From Cytobacillus suaedae (GTDB lineage Bacteria > Bacillota > Bacilli > Bacillales > Bacillaceae_L), in NCBI GenBank assembly GCA_014960805.1, contig CP063163.1:3869001-3933000 (forward strand): a DNA stretch of 64,000 nucleotides. Reading direction: 5' to 3'. How positions within the stretch are numbered: position 1 is the stretch's first letter; each line of letters opens with the position of its first letter. The position numbers and the translations under genes were made by a program. This document shows, piece by piece, positions 27,809-37,727 of the stretch. A model generated the notes under the pieces. It made no database searches and had not been told where the DNA came from. It worked only from the letters and a program-made list of their open reading frames with translations.

Positions 27809-28348
27809 TCAATTAACTTTCGCTGAACCCCTTGGCTTTTTCTTCATAGACTTAAGCAAATATCCTCCTTTGAACTTGCGTGGCTCATAGGAAATGATAA
27901 ACGCATGAGGATCTTCTTGGACAATCATGTTTATTAACTTTTCCTCTAGGCTTCGACTAGTAAGAATCTGAAGTTGATAGCGAGTACCTTCTCTCCCCTT
28001 TCCCTCAAATACAGTTACACCAAATCCTTCGTTTCTAAGGTTTGTAACAAGGTCAGTATTCTTTTCTAGCAGATTAACTGTTAGTGTGGTGTACCCTATC
28101 GCTAGTTTTTCTTCAACGTAACCCCCTAGATATATACCAAGTCCAAAACCTAGTGCGTAAACGAGCATTTCAGCTATACTTTGCTCTCCACTAAATACAA
28201 TGGATAGTCCGAAAACATAAATTAGAGCTTCCATGAATCCAAAAATAGAAGCAAGTAGACTAAGGTTCTTAACCACAAAAATAATACGAAGAGATAAAAT
28301 AGGAACTAGTACAAGTTGAAGTAAAAAAATGAGGATGATATCGTACAT
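27809..28348 (-). CDS. UPF0316/DUF2179 membrane protein, YebE-like
   Basis: A 179-aa protein with three membrane helices (about 5-25, 33-53, 58-78) and a cytosolic DUF2179 domain with NEGFGVTVFEGKGREGTRYQL, the conserved G-F-G-T/G-x-G pattern. It resembles UPF0316 proteins such as B. subtilis YebE. Function is not established; DUF2179 domains resemble PII-like/YitT C-terminal sensory domains. Monocistronic, with its own terminator. Confidence 0.88.
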   Translation of the reverse strand: MYDIILIFLLQLVLVPILSLRIIFVVKNLSLLASIFGFMEALIYVFGLSIVFSGEQSIAEMLVYALGFGLGIYLGGYVEEKLAIGYTTLTVNLLEKNTDLVTNLRNEGFGVTVFEGKGREGTRYQLQILTSRSLEEKLINMIVQEDPHAFIISYEPRKFKGGYLLKSMKKKPRGSAKVN

Positions 28349-28439
28349 GGGTAAAAGTTCTCCTTTCTTTGGAAAAAGGTTTACTATACCGGTATTATTT
28401 ACTTTTATCTAATTCTAATTCCGTTTCTTCCTTCAATAG

Positions 28440-28464
28440 AAAAACCCTTCATTTCTGAAGGGCA
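28440..28464 (-). terminator. Terminator of the GGDEF-EAL gene
   Basis: Minus-strand CCCTTCA/TGAAGGG stem with a TTTTTC tail, 30 nt past the stop. Confidence 0.8.
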
Positions 28465-28493
28465 TTCGGAGTTATCTATTTTACCTATACTTA

Positions 28494-30236
28494 TTAACTA
28501 ATAAGCATTTTAACCTTAGAATCAATTATTGCTTCAATGGGACTTGGACGGTGATAAAAATATCCTTGGCCAATTATACAACCTTTTTCTCGTAAGTAAT
28601 TATGCTGTTCAAGCAACTCTACTCCTTCTGCAACAATTGACATTCCCAGTTGCTTACCTAGATCGATGATTGCCTTAACTATTACTTGATCACCATGATG
28701 TTTAGTGATTTCATCAATGAAGCATTTATCAATTTTCAAACGATCTACTGGTAAGTTGCGCAAATAACCTAGTGATGAATATCCTGTCCCAAAATCGTCT
28801 ATGGCAATCCAAATACCAATTTCCTTTAATTGCTCAATAACAACGAGTGCTTTTTTTATATTTTCCATAAGTACTGTTTCAGTGATTTCAAAATTCAATA
28901 CTTTTGGTGGTAAATTGGTTTCCATTAATAAACTCTTAACTCTATTAACAAACCCTTTGTCTTTAAACTGCTTAGAAGAGATGTTGATAGAGAATTGAAT
29001 TGGTTCAAGTCCTTGCTCAAGCCATGCTTTTGCTTGCGTAAAAACTTCATTCATTATCCAATTGCCAATCTCTACAATGAGCCCACTCTCTTCAGCAATT
29101 GGAATAAACTCTGATGGTGGAATAAAACCTTCCTTTGGATGTTTCCACCTAATTAAAGCTTCCAACCCAATCAACTTTCCTGTATTCAAATCAAACTGTG
29201 ATTGATAATGCATTTGAAACTCATTTTTATCTAGGGCATTTCGCAAGTCATTTTCAATCTTAATTTTTTTTGAAAGCTTACTTCCATATTCACTATTATA
29301 AATCTCATAGATTGTTCCACTTTTTTTCGCTAAGTTTAGTGCAATATCTGATTTTCTTAAAAGGGTTTGAATATCCGAACCGTGTAAGGGAAATAGACTT
29401 ATCCCTAAGCTTGCTTTAATTATAAATTCATTATTTTTTATTCGAATGGGTGATGATATAACTTTTATTATTTCTTCGGATATCTTATTAACAGTCGGAA
29501 TTGTAGTGTCCAGGTTAGAGGGAAAAAGTAAAACAAGAAACTCATCATCACCAATACGAAAACAACTTCCTTTGTCGCTTACGCAATTCATTATTCGTTC
29601 TGAAATAACTCTTAATAGCTCGTCACCCAATTCATATCCGTATGTATCATTTAGTAGGCTGAAACGGTCTAGATCAAAATTTAATACTGCTATAGCTTCA
29701 TGCTTATGATTAGTAAAGTATTTAAGCAAATAATCTCGATTGTAAAGGCCTGTTAAGCTATCTCGGAAAGATATGTTTTCACACATTATAGTTTGTGTAA
29801 TTAACTGTGCAAAACTCTCTAGCATGGATATATGTGCAGGTAGATAGGAGGAATCATGTGTACCGACTACCGTAAGTATCCCTAATAACTGTTGATCGGG
29901 TAGGTAGAGGGGCAAAGCAACAAAGTTTACACCTGTATCCCGCTCCCTTAAAACGAGTACTTTATTATCATAGTGAAAATCTTGTTCTAGTGAAGTTTGA
30001 AGGATAATGGGTACTGGTTCATGCTCATTTGCAACTTCTTTAATGACATTAGCATATTTTAGTATTGTTTTATCTGTTATTTCTTTTAGATTACTAGTAT
30101 GTACTTTGAGAATCTCACCATTATTTGAAATAAAGATTGTATGACAATTGTATAATTCACTCATCAATTTCAATAGATGATCCACAGAAGATGGCAGTTC
30201 TTTATTATGATCCAAATCACTAATACAATAATTCAT
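28494..30236 (-). CDS. GAF-GGDEF-EAL c-di-GMP phosphodiesterase
   Basis: A 580-aa soluble protein: GAF-like sensor (about 12-155), GGDEF domain (165-320) with the altered loop GDDEF, and an EAL domain (330-578). The EAL domain keeps EALIRW, the Asn of NISSKQF, the FEITET Glu, DDFGTGYSSL, the Lys of LKIDK and the GQGY motif, so it should cleave c-di-GMP. The GGDEF half may be degenerate and regulatory. It is preceded by the MCP gene with a hairpin between, so it probably has its own promoter. It is the likely counterpart to the two cyclases at 11-13 kb. Confidence 0.92.
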   Translation of the reverse strand: MNYCISDLDHNKELPSSVDHLLKLMSELYNCHTIFISNNGEILKVHTSNLKEITDKTILKYANVIKEVANEHEPVPIILQTSLEQDFHYDNKVLVLRERDTGVNFVALPLYLPDQQLLGILTVVGTHDSSYLPAHISMLESFAQLITQTIMCENISFRDSLTGLYNRDYLLKYFTNHKHEAIAVLNFDLDRFSLLNDTYGYELGDELLRVISERIMNCVSDKGSCFRIGDDEFLVLLFPSNLDTTIPTVNKISEEIIKVISSPIRIKNNEFIIKASLGISLFPLHGSDIQTLLRKSDIALNLAKKSGTIYEIYNSEYGSKLSKKIKIENDLRNALDKNEFQMHYQSQFDLNTGKLIGLEALIRWKHPKEGFIPPSEFIPIAEESGLIVEIGNWIMNEVFTQAKAWLEQGLEPIQFSINISSKQFKDKGFVNRVKSLLMETNLPPKVLNFEITETVLMENIKKALVVIEQLKEIGIWIAIDDFGTGYSSLGYLRNLPVDRLKIDKCFIDEITKHHGDQVIVKAIIDLGKQLGMSIVAEGVELLEQHNYLREKGCIIGQGYFYHRPSPIEAIIDSKVKMLIS

Positions 30237-30278
30237 AACAGCTCCTCCTTCCTACAAATAGTCAATCCTATTAAATAA

Positions 30279-30315
30279 CATATAGAATAATCACTAAAGG
30301 ATTATCCTATATGTT
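30279..30315 (-). terminator. Possible terminator of the cheW-MCP unit
   Basis: Long stem ACATATAG(G)ATAATC / GATTAT(T)CTATATGT in minus orientation followed by TATTTAAT. The T-run is weak. Confidence 0.5.
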
Positions 30316-30324
30316 AAATTGTTC

Positions 30325-32007
30325 TTAGATCTTAAACTTTCTTACTAGATTTTGTAACTCTTCTGCCATTTGTGATAATGAGTTTGCTGAAGAGGCGATT
30401 TCTTCCATAGATGCAAGTTGTTCCTCTGCTGACGCAGCTACATTCTGTGAATTTCCAGCTGATTGTTCACTAATGTTTGCTACTTCTTCAATCATTTGAA
30501 CCATTCCCGTTGACCCTGCATTTACTTCCTCCACTATTGCTGATACTTCCTGTGATTGGGAAGAAATAACTTCAATCATCTTAGTAATATCTTTAAAAGA
30601 TTCGCCCGTTTGACGTACCATATCAATACCTTCAACAACAGAAGTAGTTCCTAATTCCATGGACTCTACAGCCTTTAATGATTCATCTTGAATCTGAGCT
30701 ACGATACTACTAATTTGACCGGCTGCTTGTCCTGACTGTTCAGCAAGCTTTCTCACTTCATCTGCAACAACTGCAAACCCGCGTCCATGTTCCCCAGCTC
30801 TTGCCGCTTCAATTGCAGCGTTTAACGCTAAAAGGTTAGTTTGGTTTGCAATTTGTGTAATAAGATCAACAATTTGACCTATCTCATTTGATTTAGCACC
30901 TAAGGCATTAATAACAGCAGACGTATCTGCAACTTGTTTCTGAACATCATTCATTTGTTCAATTGTTCGGTTTACGACCGCATTACCTGTTGTCGACTTT
31001 TCAGTTGTCTCTACAGTTAACTCCGCTACCGATTGAATTGAATTTGCCACTTGTTCCATACCTTTAGAAATCTCTACGACAATGTCATTTGTTTGCGTAA
31101 CCGTTGCAACTTGTTGGGTTGATCCTTCAGAAACCTCTTGTATTGCGATGGAAATTTGTTCAGTAGCTTTACTCGTCTGTTCTGCACTTGCAGTAAGTTC
31201 TTCCGATGAAGCAGCGACTTGTTCTGACGTGTAGCGTACTTTCTGGATCACTTCTCTAAGTCCAGAAACCATCTTATTCATCGTATTAACTAAAGTACCT
31301 ATTTCGTCCTTTGATTTTATCACCATATCTCCCCCTGAAAAATCACCTTCAGCAACAAGTTGTAATCGGTCTACGACTTGTAAGATTGGTTTTACAATAA
31401 TTCTTGCAACAAGGAGTGCAATTCCGATACCTGCAAGTAACACGACAATTGCAATAACAAGGTTCGACCTCTCTGTTGCCTTTGCATTGCTTACAATTTG
31501 ATTTCCCATCTCATTGACAGTAGATGCCTCAGTTTTTACCGCTGTTCCTAATAGTTCCATAAGCTCCTCAGCTTGTGGCCTTGCTAGCTTATTATTTTCA
31601 TCTGCAAGGGTTTTGTTTAAAGCATAAATATCATAGACTTTTTCTTTCGTATAATCTCCCCAAGCCTTACTTTTTTCAATAATTTCATAAGCAAGCTCGC
31701 TTTCACTTTCTGATAGATATTTCTCTAATTCCTTCTCTAAACTCTGACTTTCTTCAGTATATTGGAAAAATTTTTCCTTTAATTCGATATCACCATAAAG
31801 AAGATATCCTCTCGTTACTGCTACTCGTTCTGCCATATTAAAACGAAGGGTCTCATATATAACCAACTCTTCAAGGTCATCTGTAACTAATTCATTAGCT
31901 ATGTTATTATTTGTTATTGAATTGAAAATTGTAAAAGCTGACATAGATACAACTAATAATAAAATAACTCCAAAACCAAGTAATAATTTCGTTCGAATGG
32001 ATTTCAC
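30325..32007 (-). CDS. Methyl-accepting chemotaxis protein
   Basis: A 560-aa transmembrane receptor: first span (about 8-28), four-helix-bundle sensor domain (29-182), second span (183-204), HAMP (205-258), and a signalling domain with the conserved tip [20 protein letters not shown] near 390. Methylation-type Glu/Gln helices flank it. It lies 12 nt downstream of a CheW-like gene, suggesting a dedicated receptor-adaptor pair. No kinase (CheA) is in the window, so the signal must go to a distant partner or use other outputs. Confidence 0.92.
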   Translation of the reverse strand: MKSIRTKLLLGFGVILLLVVSMSAFTIFNSITNNNIANELVTDDLEELVIYETLRFNMAERVAVTRGYLLYGDIELKEKFFQYTEESQSLEKELEKYLSESESELAYEIIEKSKAWGDYTKEKVYDIYALNKTLADENNKLARPQAEELMELLGTAVKTEASTVNEMGNQIVSNAKATERSNLVIAIVVLLAGIGIALLVARIIVKPILQVVDRLQLVAEGDFSGGDMVIKSKDEIGTLVNTMNKMVSGLREVIQKVRYTSEQVAASSEELTASAEQTSKATEQISIAIQEVSEGSTQQVATVTQTNDIVVEISKGMEQVANSIQSVAELTVETTEKSTTGNAVVNRTIEQMNDVQKQVADTSAVINALGAKSNEIGQIVDLITQIANQTNLLALNAAIEAARAGEHGRGFAVVADEVRKLAEQSGQAAGQISSIVAQIQDESLKAVESMELGTTSVVEGIDMVRQTGESFKDITKMIEVISSQSQEVSAIVEEVNAGSTGMVQMIEEVANISEQSAGNSQNVAASAEEQLASMEEIASSANSLSQMAEELQNLVRKFKI

Positions 32008-32019
32008 CTTAATCTCCCC

Positions 32020-32496
32020 TTATTCATATATAGAAACTAACTCTTTTAATTGCTGGATACTTGAAAGATTCTTTAAAAGAAATTCAGTATGTATTAGTAA
32101 AATCAAGCGGTTATTAAGCTTTGAGACACCTAAAAGATAGTCGGTATCCGAGGTTGAGAGGTTCGGTTGCTGTATCGATTCACTAGGAATATCCAAGACA
32201 TCTGTTGCTGAATCTACTACCAATCCTATCGACTGTTCCTCAATCTTTACAATAATTAAGCGTGAATATTCACTATCAGATGTGTCTGCATTCATTACCT
32301 TACGTAAATCAACTACTGGGGTCACTAGTCCTCTGATTGTTGTTATGCCTCTAACATAATCTGGGGTTTTAGGTACAGTTGTTATTGGTTGCATTCTTTC
32401 AATGGATACTACCTGATCAATAGACAACCCATATTCTTCTTTACCAATTTTAAATACCACAACTTTTAGCTTATTCTGATGATCGAAACTTTCCAT
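32020..32496 (-). CDS. CheW-like chemotaxis adaptor
   Basis: A 158-aa single CheW domain with VVVFKIGKEEYGLSIDQV and VRGITTIRGLVTPVVDLR, the conserved adaptor core that couples receptors to CheA. The start at 32496 has GGGAGGA about 7 nt upstream. The C-terminus keeps going about 20 residues past the core. It is the first gene of the two-gene unit with the MCP. Confidence 0.93.
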   Translation of the reverse strand: MESFDHQNKLKVVVFKIGKEEYGLSIDQVVSIERMQPITTVPKTPDYVRGITTIRGLVTPVVDLRKVMNADTSDSEYSRLIIVKIEEQSIGLVVDSATDVLDIPSESIQQPNLSTSDTDYLLGVSKLNNRLILLIHTEFLLKNLSSIQQLKELVSIYE

Positions 32497-32625
32497 AGTG
32501 TATCCTCCCATAGCTATTTATTAGTTGTATAGTCCTATTTTGTAATATAAGTGGAAATAAACCTATCACCTTTCTTACCTATTTTTTTTTAAGAAAAGTA
32601 GAATTCTAGTCAGAACTTCCTAGAT

Positions 32626-32659
32626 AAAAAAATTACCCCTTCCTATAAGGAAGAGGCAA
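32626..32659 (-). terminator. Terminator of the KaiC/LuxR unit
   Basis: Minus-strand stem TTGCCTCTTCC/GGAAGGGGTAA, loop TTATA, seven-T tail. Confidence 0.9.
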
Positions 32660-32666
32660 TGTGACT

Positions 32667-33113
32667 TTATTCAATATTAACGAAATACATCTTAATAAGG
32701 CTTACTCGATCATTTATTTTTAGTTTACGATATATATTTGAAATATGATTTTTAACCGTATCAGATGAAATTATTAAATTTTGGGCTATTTGGTTGTTTG
32801 AATGACCTTCTACTAATTGATAAAACACCTCTTTTTCGCGAGATGTGAGTTGTTTGAAGTCTTTCAGAAAACTATTAGGTAACTCTTGTTTGTTAGAGGA
32901 AATCGCCGTGGTAGATAATGAGTAATAGTTTTCACCATTCAATTCAACTTTATTGATAAGCATCTCTTTACTCAAGGTATCTAATATTCTTTCTAACACC
33001 TCTCGACTTCTTCCGATCCTTCTACTAACACTAATAATTGTTTCAATTGAAGAAGGATTAGAGGTAAAGTAATGTAAACACTCCTCTTCTACAACTTTAT
33101 TGTACCTTTCCAT
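32667..33113 (-). CDS. LuxR-type HTH regulator
   Basis: A 148-aa protein with a short N-terminal helical region (1-80) and a C-terminal GerE/LuxR HTH (about 85-148: LTSREKEVFYQLVEG...SSDTVKNHISNIYRKL). There is no receiver domain or autoinducer-binding domain. It lies 12 bp downstream of the KaiC-like gene and shares its terminator, so the two are cotranscribed. The inference is that it is the transcriptional output of the KaiC-like ATPase. Confidence 0.88.
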   Translation of the reverse strand: MERYNKVVEEECLHYFTSNPSSIETIISVSRRIGRSREVLERILDTLSKEMLINKVELNGENYYSLSTTAISSNKQELPNSFLKDFKQLTSREKEVFYQLVEGHSNNQIAQNLIISSDTVKNHISNIYRKLKINDRVSLIKMYFVNIE

Positions 33114-33125
33114 TGAATCACCTTT

Positions 33126-34532
33126 TTAAACAAATTTAAAATAAGGTTGCTTATTTATTTCTTCCATAATAAATGGTTTAGAGGTAAATCCGGTTGGAGA
33201 TTTATCAACCTTAATGTATTGATATTTACTATCTGACCAAATTTTAATAATGCCTGTTGATTTACGTTTAATTTGCTCCGAGGTTATAGTGGAAGTCTCC
33301 CTAGTATTGCATATCCTAATAGAGGTAAAATCAAGGCTTCGAGTAATTCCAGTTACAATAGGAAGCATGTTTTTAATGTATTGTTCTCCTCTGCGATGAA
33401 GGGCTGCATTCATATCGTAAATAATTAACCACTGCTCCCCTTGATTTTTTCGCTCCAATAACATACTTCTAATATTTTTCTGGATAAAATCACTAAACTC
33501 TTCATTAGATAGGTTATCAATTTTTAGTATAAACGGGTATAATTCCTCATCAGTTATACGATTATACTGATCCATAATTAGCAAGTCCTGACATTTAATT
33601 AGATGATATAAATCAAGTCCGTACTGCTCAAAAAATTTATTTAATTGACTTATCGTTAAGTCGTCTGGTAATAGAACAAATACTTTGTCCCCTCGTTTTA
33701 ATTGACTTGCCATAAGTGAGACAAGAAAAATCTTATAGTTGGAGTTGCTATCAATATCTAGTAAGAATACTTCGCCTTTTGGTAAACCCCCACCAAGAAT
33801 TAAGTCTAAACCTTTAACATCCGTTGGAATAATTTCTGTACTAACTAAGGGGATATTCTTAATGCCTCGGTTCATTGGAAGAAGATATACCCCTTCAGCA
33901 TTATTTAATCGATACGTATGGTTTCCTGGAATGTAATCTGACCCTCGCATCTTCAAGATTTCCAAGGTACGCTGCGGTACCCCTTCTATCATTTCAGTTT
34001 TCTTAAGTTTAAGAACTCCATCAAAGATATAATGTTCGAAGCAATTATTATCATTTTCCTCCGTAATAATTAACGAAGTTATGCCTTTTTTTCGTAAAAT
34101 ATTTCTAAATGTATAAACTGAGCTACGCAATTCATATTCGTCTCTAATTAAATAATTTATAACGCTCAGACTGTCTAGGACTAACCTCTTACAACCCGTA
34201 TCATTGATAAGTTTATCAAAAAGGCCATCAGGATTTAACATATCTTTAACAATCGTTTCTGGAGATATTCCAATGACTCGAATTAATTCATTATTCTTTA
34301 AATCCCATCCGAACGGCTTCATATCTTGATAGATTTGACTTGGAAACTCCTCAAAGGACAAATAAATCCCTGGCTCGTTATTTTTTGCTCCTTCAACCAG
34401 GAATTGTATACCTAGTGTTGTTTTTCCTGTACCAGGGGAACCTTCTAAAAGAACGCTAGAATGTAAGGGAATACCACCCTGCAGAATGATATCAAGCCCT
34501 TTTATCCCACTTGTAATTTTCACTTGACTCAT
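33126..34532 (-). CDS. Double-domain KaiC-like ATPase
   Basis: A 468-aa protein with two KaiC/RAD55 domains. Domain 1 (1-225) has Walker A GSPGTGKT at 31-38, Glu61-Glu62 of the catalytic pair and Walker B KRLVLDSLS. Domain 2 (235-468) keeps the fold start (DVKGLDLILGGGLPKGE) but its P-loop is DSNSNYK, which lacks the GxxxxGK pattern, so it probably cannot bind ATP normally. Cyanobacterial KaiC drives a clock, but no KaiA or KaiB is present. The ribosome binding site AAGAAGGG abuts the ATG, which is unusual. A regulatory ATPase is inferred. Confidence 0.88.
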   Translation of the reverse strand: MSQVKITSGIKGLDIILQGGIPLHSSVLLEGSPGTGKTTLGIQFLVEGAKNNEPGIYLSFEEFPSQIYQDMKPFGWDLKNNELIRVIGISPETIVKDMLNPDGLFDKLINDTGCKRLVLDSLSVINYLIRDEYELRSSVYTFRNILRKKGITSLIITEENDNNCFEHYIFDGVLKLKKTEMIEGVPQRTLEILKMRGSDYIPGNHTYRLNNAEGVYLLPMNRGIKNIPLVSTEIIPTDVKGLDLILGGGLPKGEVFLLDIDSNSNYKIFLVSLMASQLKRGDKVFVLLPDDLTISQLNKFFEQYGLDLYHLIKCQDLLIMDQYNRITDEELYPFILKIDNLSNEEFSDFIQKNIRSMLLERKNQGEQWLIIYDMNAALHRRGEQYIKNMLPIVTGITRSLDFTSIRICNTRETSTITSEQIKRKSTGIIKIWSDSKYQYIKVDKSPTGFTSKPFIMEEINKQPYFKFV

Positions 34533-34622
34533 CCCTTCTTCGACATAATTCTACAATTAATTTTATCACTTTCAATTTAAAAGCAATAGACAGTAAATAA
34601 TAGCAATTATTTTTAACACACC

Positions 34623-34657
34623 AAAAAGAACTGTAGAAATCTACATCTACAGTTCTT
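34623..34657 (-). terminator. Terminator of the ABC/two-component operon
   Basis: AAGAACTGTAGA/TCTACAGTTCTT perfect stem, then TTTTT on the minus strand. Confidence 0.9.
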
Positions 34658-34683
34658 AAATAGCTAAACATTTTGTATTATTA

Positions 34684-36057
34684 CTACAATCCAATTGTGA
34701 ACACAAAGACACTACCTTCTCCATTCTCACTCTCAACACTGATATTCCCATCATGACCATTTACGATATATTTCACAATGGCAAGTCCAAGTCCTGAATT
34801 CCCAAGCTTTGTAGAACGCGATTTTTCACCTCGGTAAAACGGGTTAAATATATGAGGTAAATCGTTTGGATCTATTCCCTGTCCGTTATCTTTTACTCTT
34901 ATCACAACAAGGTTGTTTATGTGATCAGCTTGAACTTCTATTCTTATCTGGTCACCACCAAAACGAACTGCATTTTCAATTAAATTGCTAAATACCTGTT
35001 CTATTCTGATTGGGTCAATTAAGATTTCTGCAGCAGAAATTTGTAGAGTATAGGACAAACTAACCCCTCGGTTTTTCAAATCAAACTGATACCCTTCGAA
35101 TAACTCCTCAAAATACTCTCCAGTCGGAATCAGTTCCTTATTAATAGGTAGTTTTTCTGCTTCCATTTTTGAATACCTAAACAAATCTTCAATTAGTTTA
35201 TCAAGATGGTCTGTTTTTTCATAAATGACCTTAAGATACCTGGACTTCATCTCTTCATTTTGAACAATTCCATCCCTAAGGCCCTCTACATACCCTTTTA
35301 TTGATGAAAGTGGTGTACGTAAATCATGTGATATACTTGCTATCAATTCTTTTCTAGCATCTTCAGATTGTCTTTGTTTGATAAAAGCGTCCTTTAAATT
35401 CTGACGCATTAAGTTGAATCCCTCAATGAATCTGCCTAGCTCATCCCTTCTCTTATAGTGAATAGGAAAGTCCATATTTCCTTCCCTCATTTCCTCAGTT
35501 GCCTGGTAAATAGTTTTTAAAGGAAGAAGGATGGTCCTCGAAATATACCAAGTCCAGACTACAATAAGGATTAACATGACAAGAATTCCTAGTCCTACAC
35601 TAATGAAAAGAACATATAGAATATTTCTTAATACATTAAAAGGTTCTCGGTCATATGAGTTCGCTTCAATTTCGGCTGTCCAAACTTCATTGATTTTCGG
35701 CTGTATCTTAACCTCAAACGCATTTATATTGATTGGCAGATCTCTCATATTATCGGCAGGACTGTACATTTTCGAATCAAACAGAAGAACATCTGATTCT
35801 GTAGAGATTACCAAATTTATATCATAACGTTCTAATAACGGTTTAATGTTTGTATAAAAGAGTTCTGTATTTGGTAGGACAGATTCATTCTTAATTATCT
35901 CTTGTTTTACTTCAGTAAATAATTGATCTAGTTCATCTTCTCCGCCTCTTTCTAGGTAGACTGAGCCAATGTACAATGAAATAAACACGGTTAGGAGAGG
36001 AACAATAATGATTGATAAAAATGCAATGATCAGCCTGGATTTCAAACTAGATTTCAT
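34684..36057 (-). CDS. Sensor histidine kinase
   Basis: A 457-aa kinase: membrane span (about 9-30), extracytoplasmic sensor (31-150), second span (151-172), HAMP (173-226), HisKA SHDLRTPLSSIKGY (His near 244) and HATPase with NLIENAVRFGG, DNGQGIDP and GNSGLGLAIV. The start overlaps the response regulator stop by 4 bp, so the two are translationally coupled. It probably senses a stress handled by the ABC transporter upstream in the operon. Confidence 0.93.
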   Translation of the reverse strand: MKSSLKSRLIIAFLSIIIVPLLTVFISLYIGSVYLERGGEDELDQLFTEVKQEIIKNESVLPNTELFYTNIKPLLERYDINLVISTESDVLLFDSKMYSPADNMRDLPININAFEVKIQPKINEVWTAEIEANSYDREPFNVLRNILYVLFISVGLGILVMLILIVVWTWYISRTILLPLKTIYQATEEMREGNMDFPIHYKRRDELGRFIEGFNLMRQNLKDAFIKQRQSEDARKELIASISHDLRTPLSSIKGYVEGLRDGIVQNEEMKSRYLKVIYEKTDHLDKLIEDLFRYSKMEAEKLPINKELIPTGEYFEELFEGYQFDLKNRGVSLSYTLQISAAEILIDPIRIEQVFSNLIENAVRFGGDQIRIEVQADHINNLVVIRVKDNGQGIDPNDLPHIFNPFYRGEKSRSTKLGNSGLGLAIVKYIVNGHDGNISVESENGEGSVFVFTIGL

Positions 36058-36755
36058 AACGAATCGTTGAATTTATAGCCAATTCCCCATACAGTTTGAA
36101 TGTATTGTGGGTTTGATGAATCGACTTCAATTTTCTCTCTAATTTTTCGCATATAGACAGTCACTGTATTTAAATCTCCGAAGTGGCCATATCCCCAGAT
36201 TTTTTCATAAAGCTGCTCCTTAGAGAAGACCTGTCCTCTATTTGATACGAGCAGATAAAGCAACTTAAATTCTTTTGCCGATAAGTCTACCTTCTCTCCT
36301 CTTACAAAAACCTCGAACCTTTTATTATCTAATTTCAAATCTCCAAACTGGACGATATGAGTGGTAGCTTCTTTTTGCCCAGAAAATGTCTGATATCGAC
36401 GAAGATGCGCTTTTATTCTTGCCACTAGCTCACCTGGGCTAAATGGTTTAGTTATATAATCATCTGCTCCCATTCCAAGACCAATGATTTTATCTGTGTC
36501 ACTTTTTTTTGCACTCATCATTAAAATCGGGATGGTGGATTCTTTTCTTATCCTACGACAAATCTCAATCCCATCAAGTTTAGGAAGCATAATATCAAGA
36601 ACTGCCATGATCGGTTGATTTTCATGAAACTTCCGAATTCCTTCTTCCCCATCATTGGCAAGTATTACCTGATAGCCTTCTACTAAAAGGTAATCTCTTA
36701 CTAGCTCCCCGAGTTCTATCTCATCTTCTACAATTAAAATTTTGTCATTATCCAT
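36054..36755 (-). CDS. OmpR-family response regulator
   Basis: A 233-aa regulator: receiver (1-120; Asp in VLDIMLPKLDGIE near 54, Lys in TKPFSPGE) and winged-helix output (135-230; TVYMRKIREKI). It lies between the ABC permease gene (21 bp gap) and the kinase gene (4-bp overlap), so the ABC genes and the two-component system form one four-gene operon, a layout typical of antimicrobial-peptide or cell envelope stress modules. Confidence 0.94.
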   Translation of the reverse strand: MDNDKILIVEDEIELGELVRDYLLVEGYQVILANDGEEGIRKFHENQPIMAVLDIMLPKLDGIEICRRIRKESTIPILMMSAKKSDTDKIIGLGMGADDYITKPFSPGELVARIKAHLRRYQTFSGQKEATTHIVQFGDLKLDNKRFEVFVRGEKVDLSAKEFKLLYLLVSNRGQVFSKEQLYEKIWGYGHFGDLNTVTVYMRKIREKIEVDSSNPQYIQTVWGIGYKFNDSL

Positions 36756-36776
36756 AAAGACCGCCTCAGTTATTTT

Positions 36777-37727
36777 TTATGCTGCTACATCACGTTTCTT
36801 AAAAATAACCCAAGTCAGAGCAATGAAGACAACATAGTATACACATAACACTATGATAGAGAAGGTAATGCTCATTCCCTCTACCAATGGAATTCCATTA
36901 AAGTACTGTTGAAAATTAGTATTGGCAAATAAAACATACTTAACCCAGTCATATTTACTTAATAATTGTACGATTTGAGGGCCAGTAAACATTAGAAAAA
37001 TTGAAATACCAATAGCCAAGGAACTACTACGAAACACAGTTGAGATCATAAATGCTAGTGTTGCCATCATAAGAAGGTCGACACTATTGATACCTAAGAG
37101 ACTAATAATATGAGTAATCATACTTTTTTCAACTACTTTACCATCAGTATAAACTAAATAGGGTTGTTCAGCTCCTTCAAAACCAAATAACAAACTACCA
37201 ACAATAAACGAGAAACCAAACAATAACCCTAAGTTAAAAAATGCAAATAGAATAGTCGATATATACTTTGATAACAGCACTTTTGAGCGGCTTACAGGCC
37301 TTATTACTAATAACTTGATTGTTCCCCATGAAAATTCACTAGCTACAATCCCTGCGGCGATAACGATTGTAAATAATGCCACAAGACCAGTAAAATTTGT
37401 TGTATCAATCATGAAACCCCATAATGATTCGGATTGAACTGGCGGAATATCGTTTCCGATTCTATAATTATTAATTCCAATCTGTTGTTTTACGTAATTT
37501 TCGCCAACCCCCATTAATGGACTTGTATCAAGGGTTTGTTGTAATTGTTCATTTTCCGCAGTTAGTTGCTCTTTCCAGTTTATATTTTGCGTTGAATCTA
37601 AAACAAACTTTGAAAATAACCCCAAGCCTAAAACGACTAACACAATGATTCCAACCATTACCCATGTTCCTGTTCGTTTATACAGCTTCATGTTTTCATT
37701 CTTTACCAAATTCAGTAATGTCGTCAT
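36777..37727 (-). CDS. ABC-2-type permease
   Basis: A 316-aa protein with an N-terminal span (about 20-40), an extracytoplasmic loop with LMGVGENYVKQQIGINNYRIG-like sequence, and five more spans (about 110-312). It is the membrane subunit partner of the adjacent ATPase, whose stop lies immediately before it. Such ABC-2 pairs include bacitracin/lantibiotic exporters and unknown efflux systems. No substrate can be assigned. Confidence 0.88.
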   Translation of the reverse strand: MTTLLNLVKNENMKLYKRTGTWVMVGIIVLVVLGLGLFSKFVLDSTQNINWKEQLTAENEQLQQTLDTSPLMGVGENYVKQQIGINNYRIGNDIPPVQSESLWGFMIDTTNFTGLVALFTIVIAAGIVASEFSWGTIKLLVIRPVSRSKVLLSKYISTILFAFFNLGLLFGFSFIVGSLLFGFEGAEQPYLVYTDGKVVEKSMITHIISLLGINSVDLLMMATLAFMISTVFRSSSLAIGISIFLMFTGPQIVQLLSKYDWVKYVLFANTNFQQYFNGIPLVEGMSITFSIIVLCVYYVVFIALTWVIFKKRDVAA

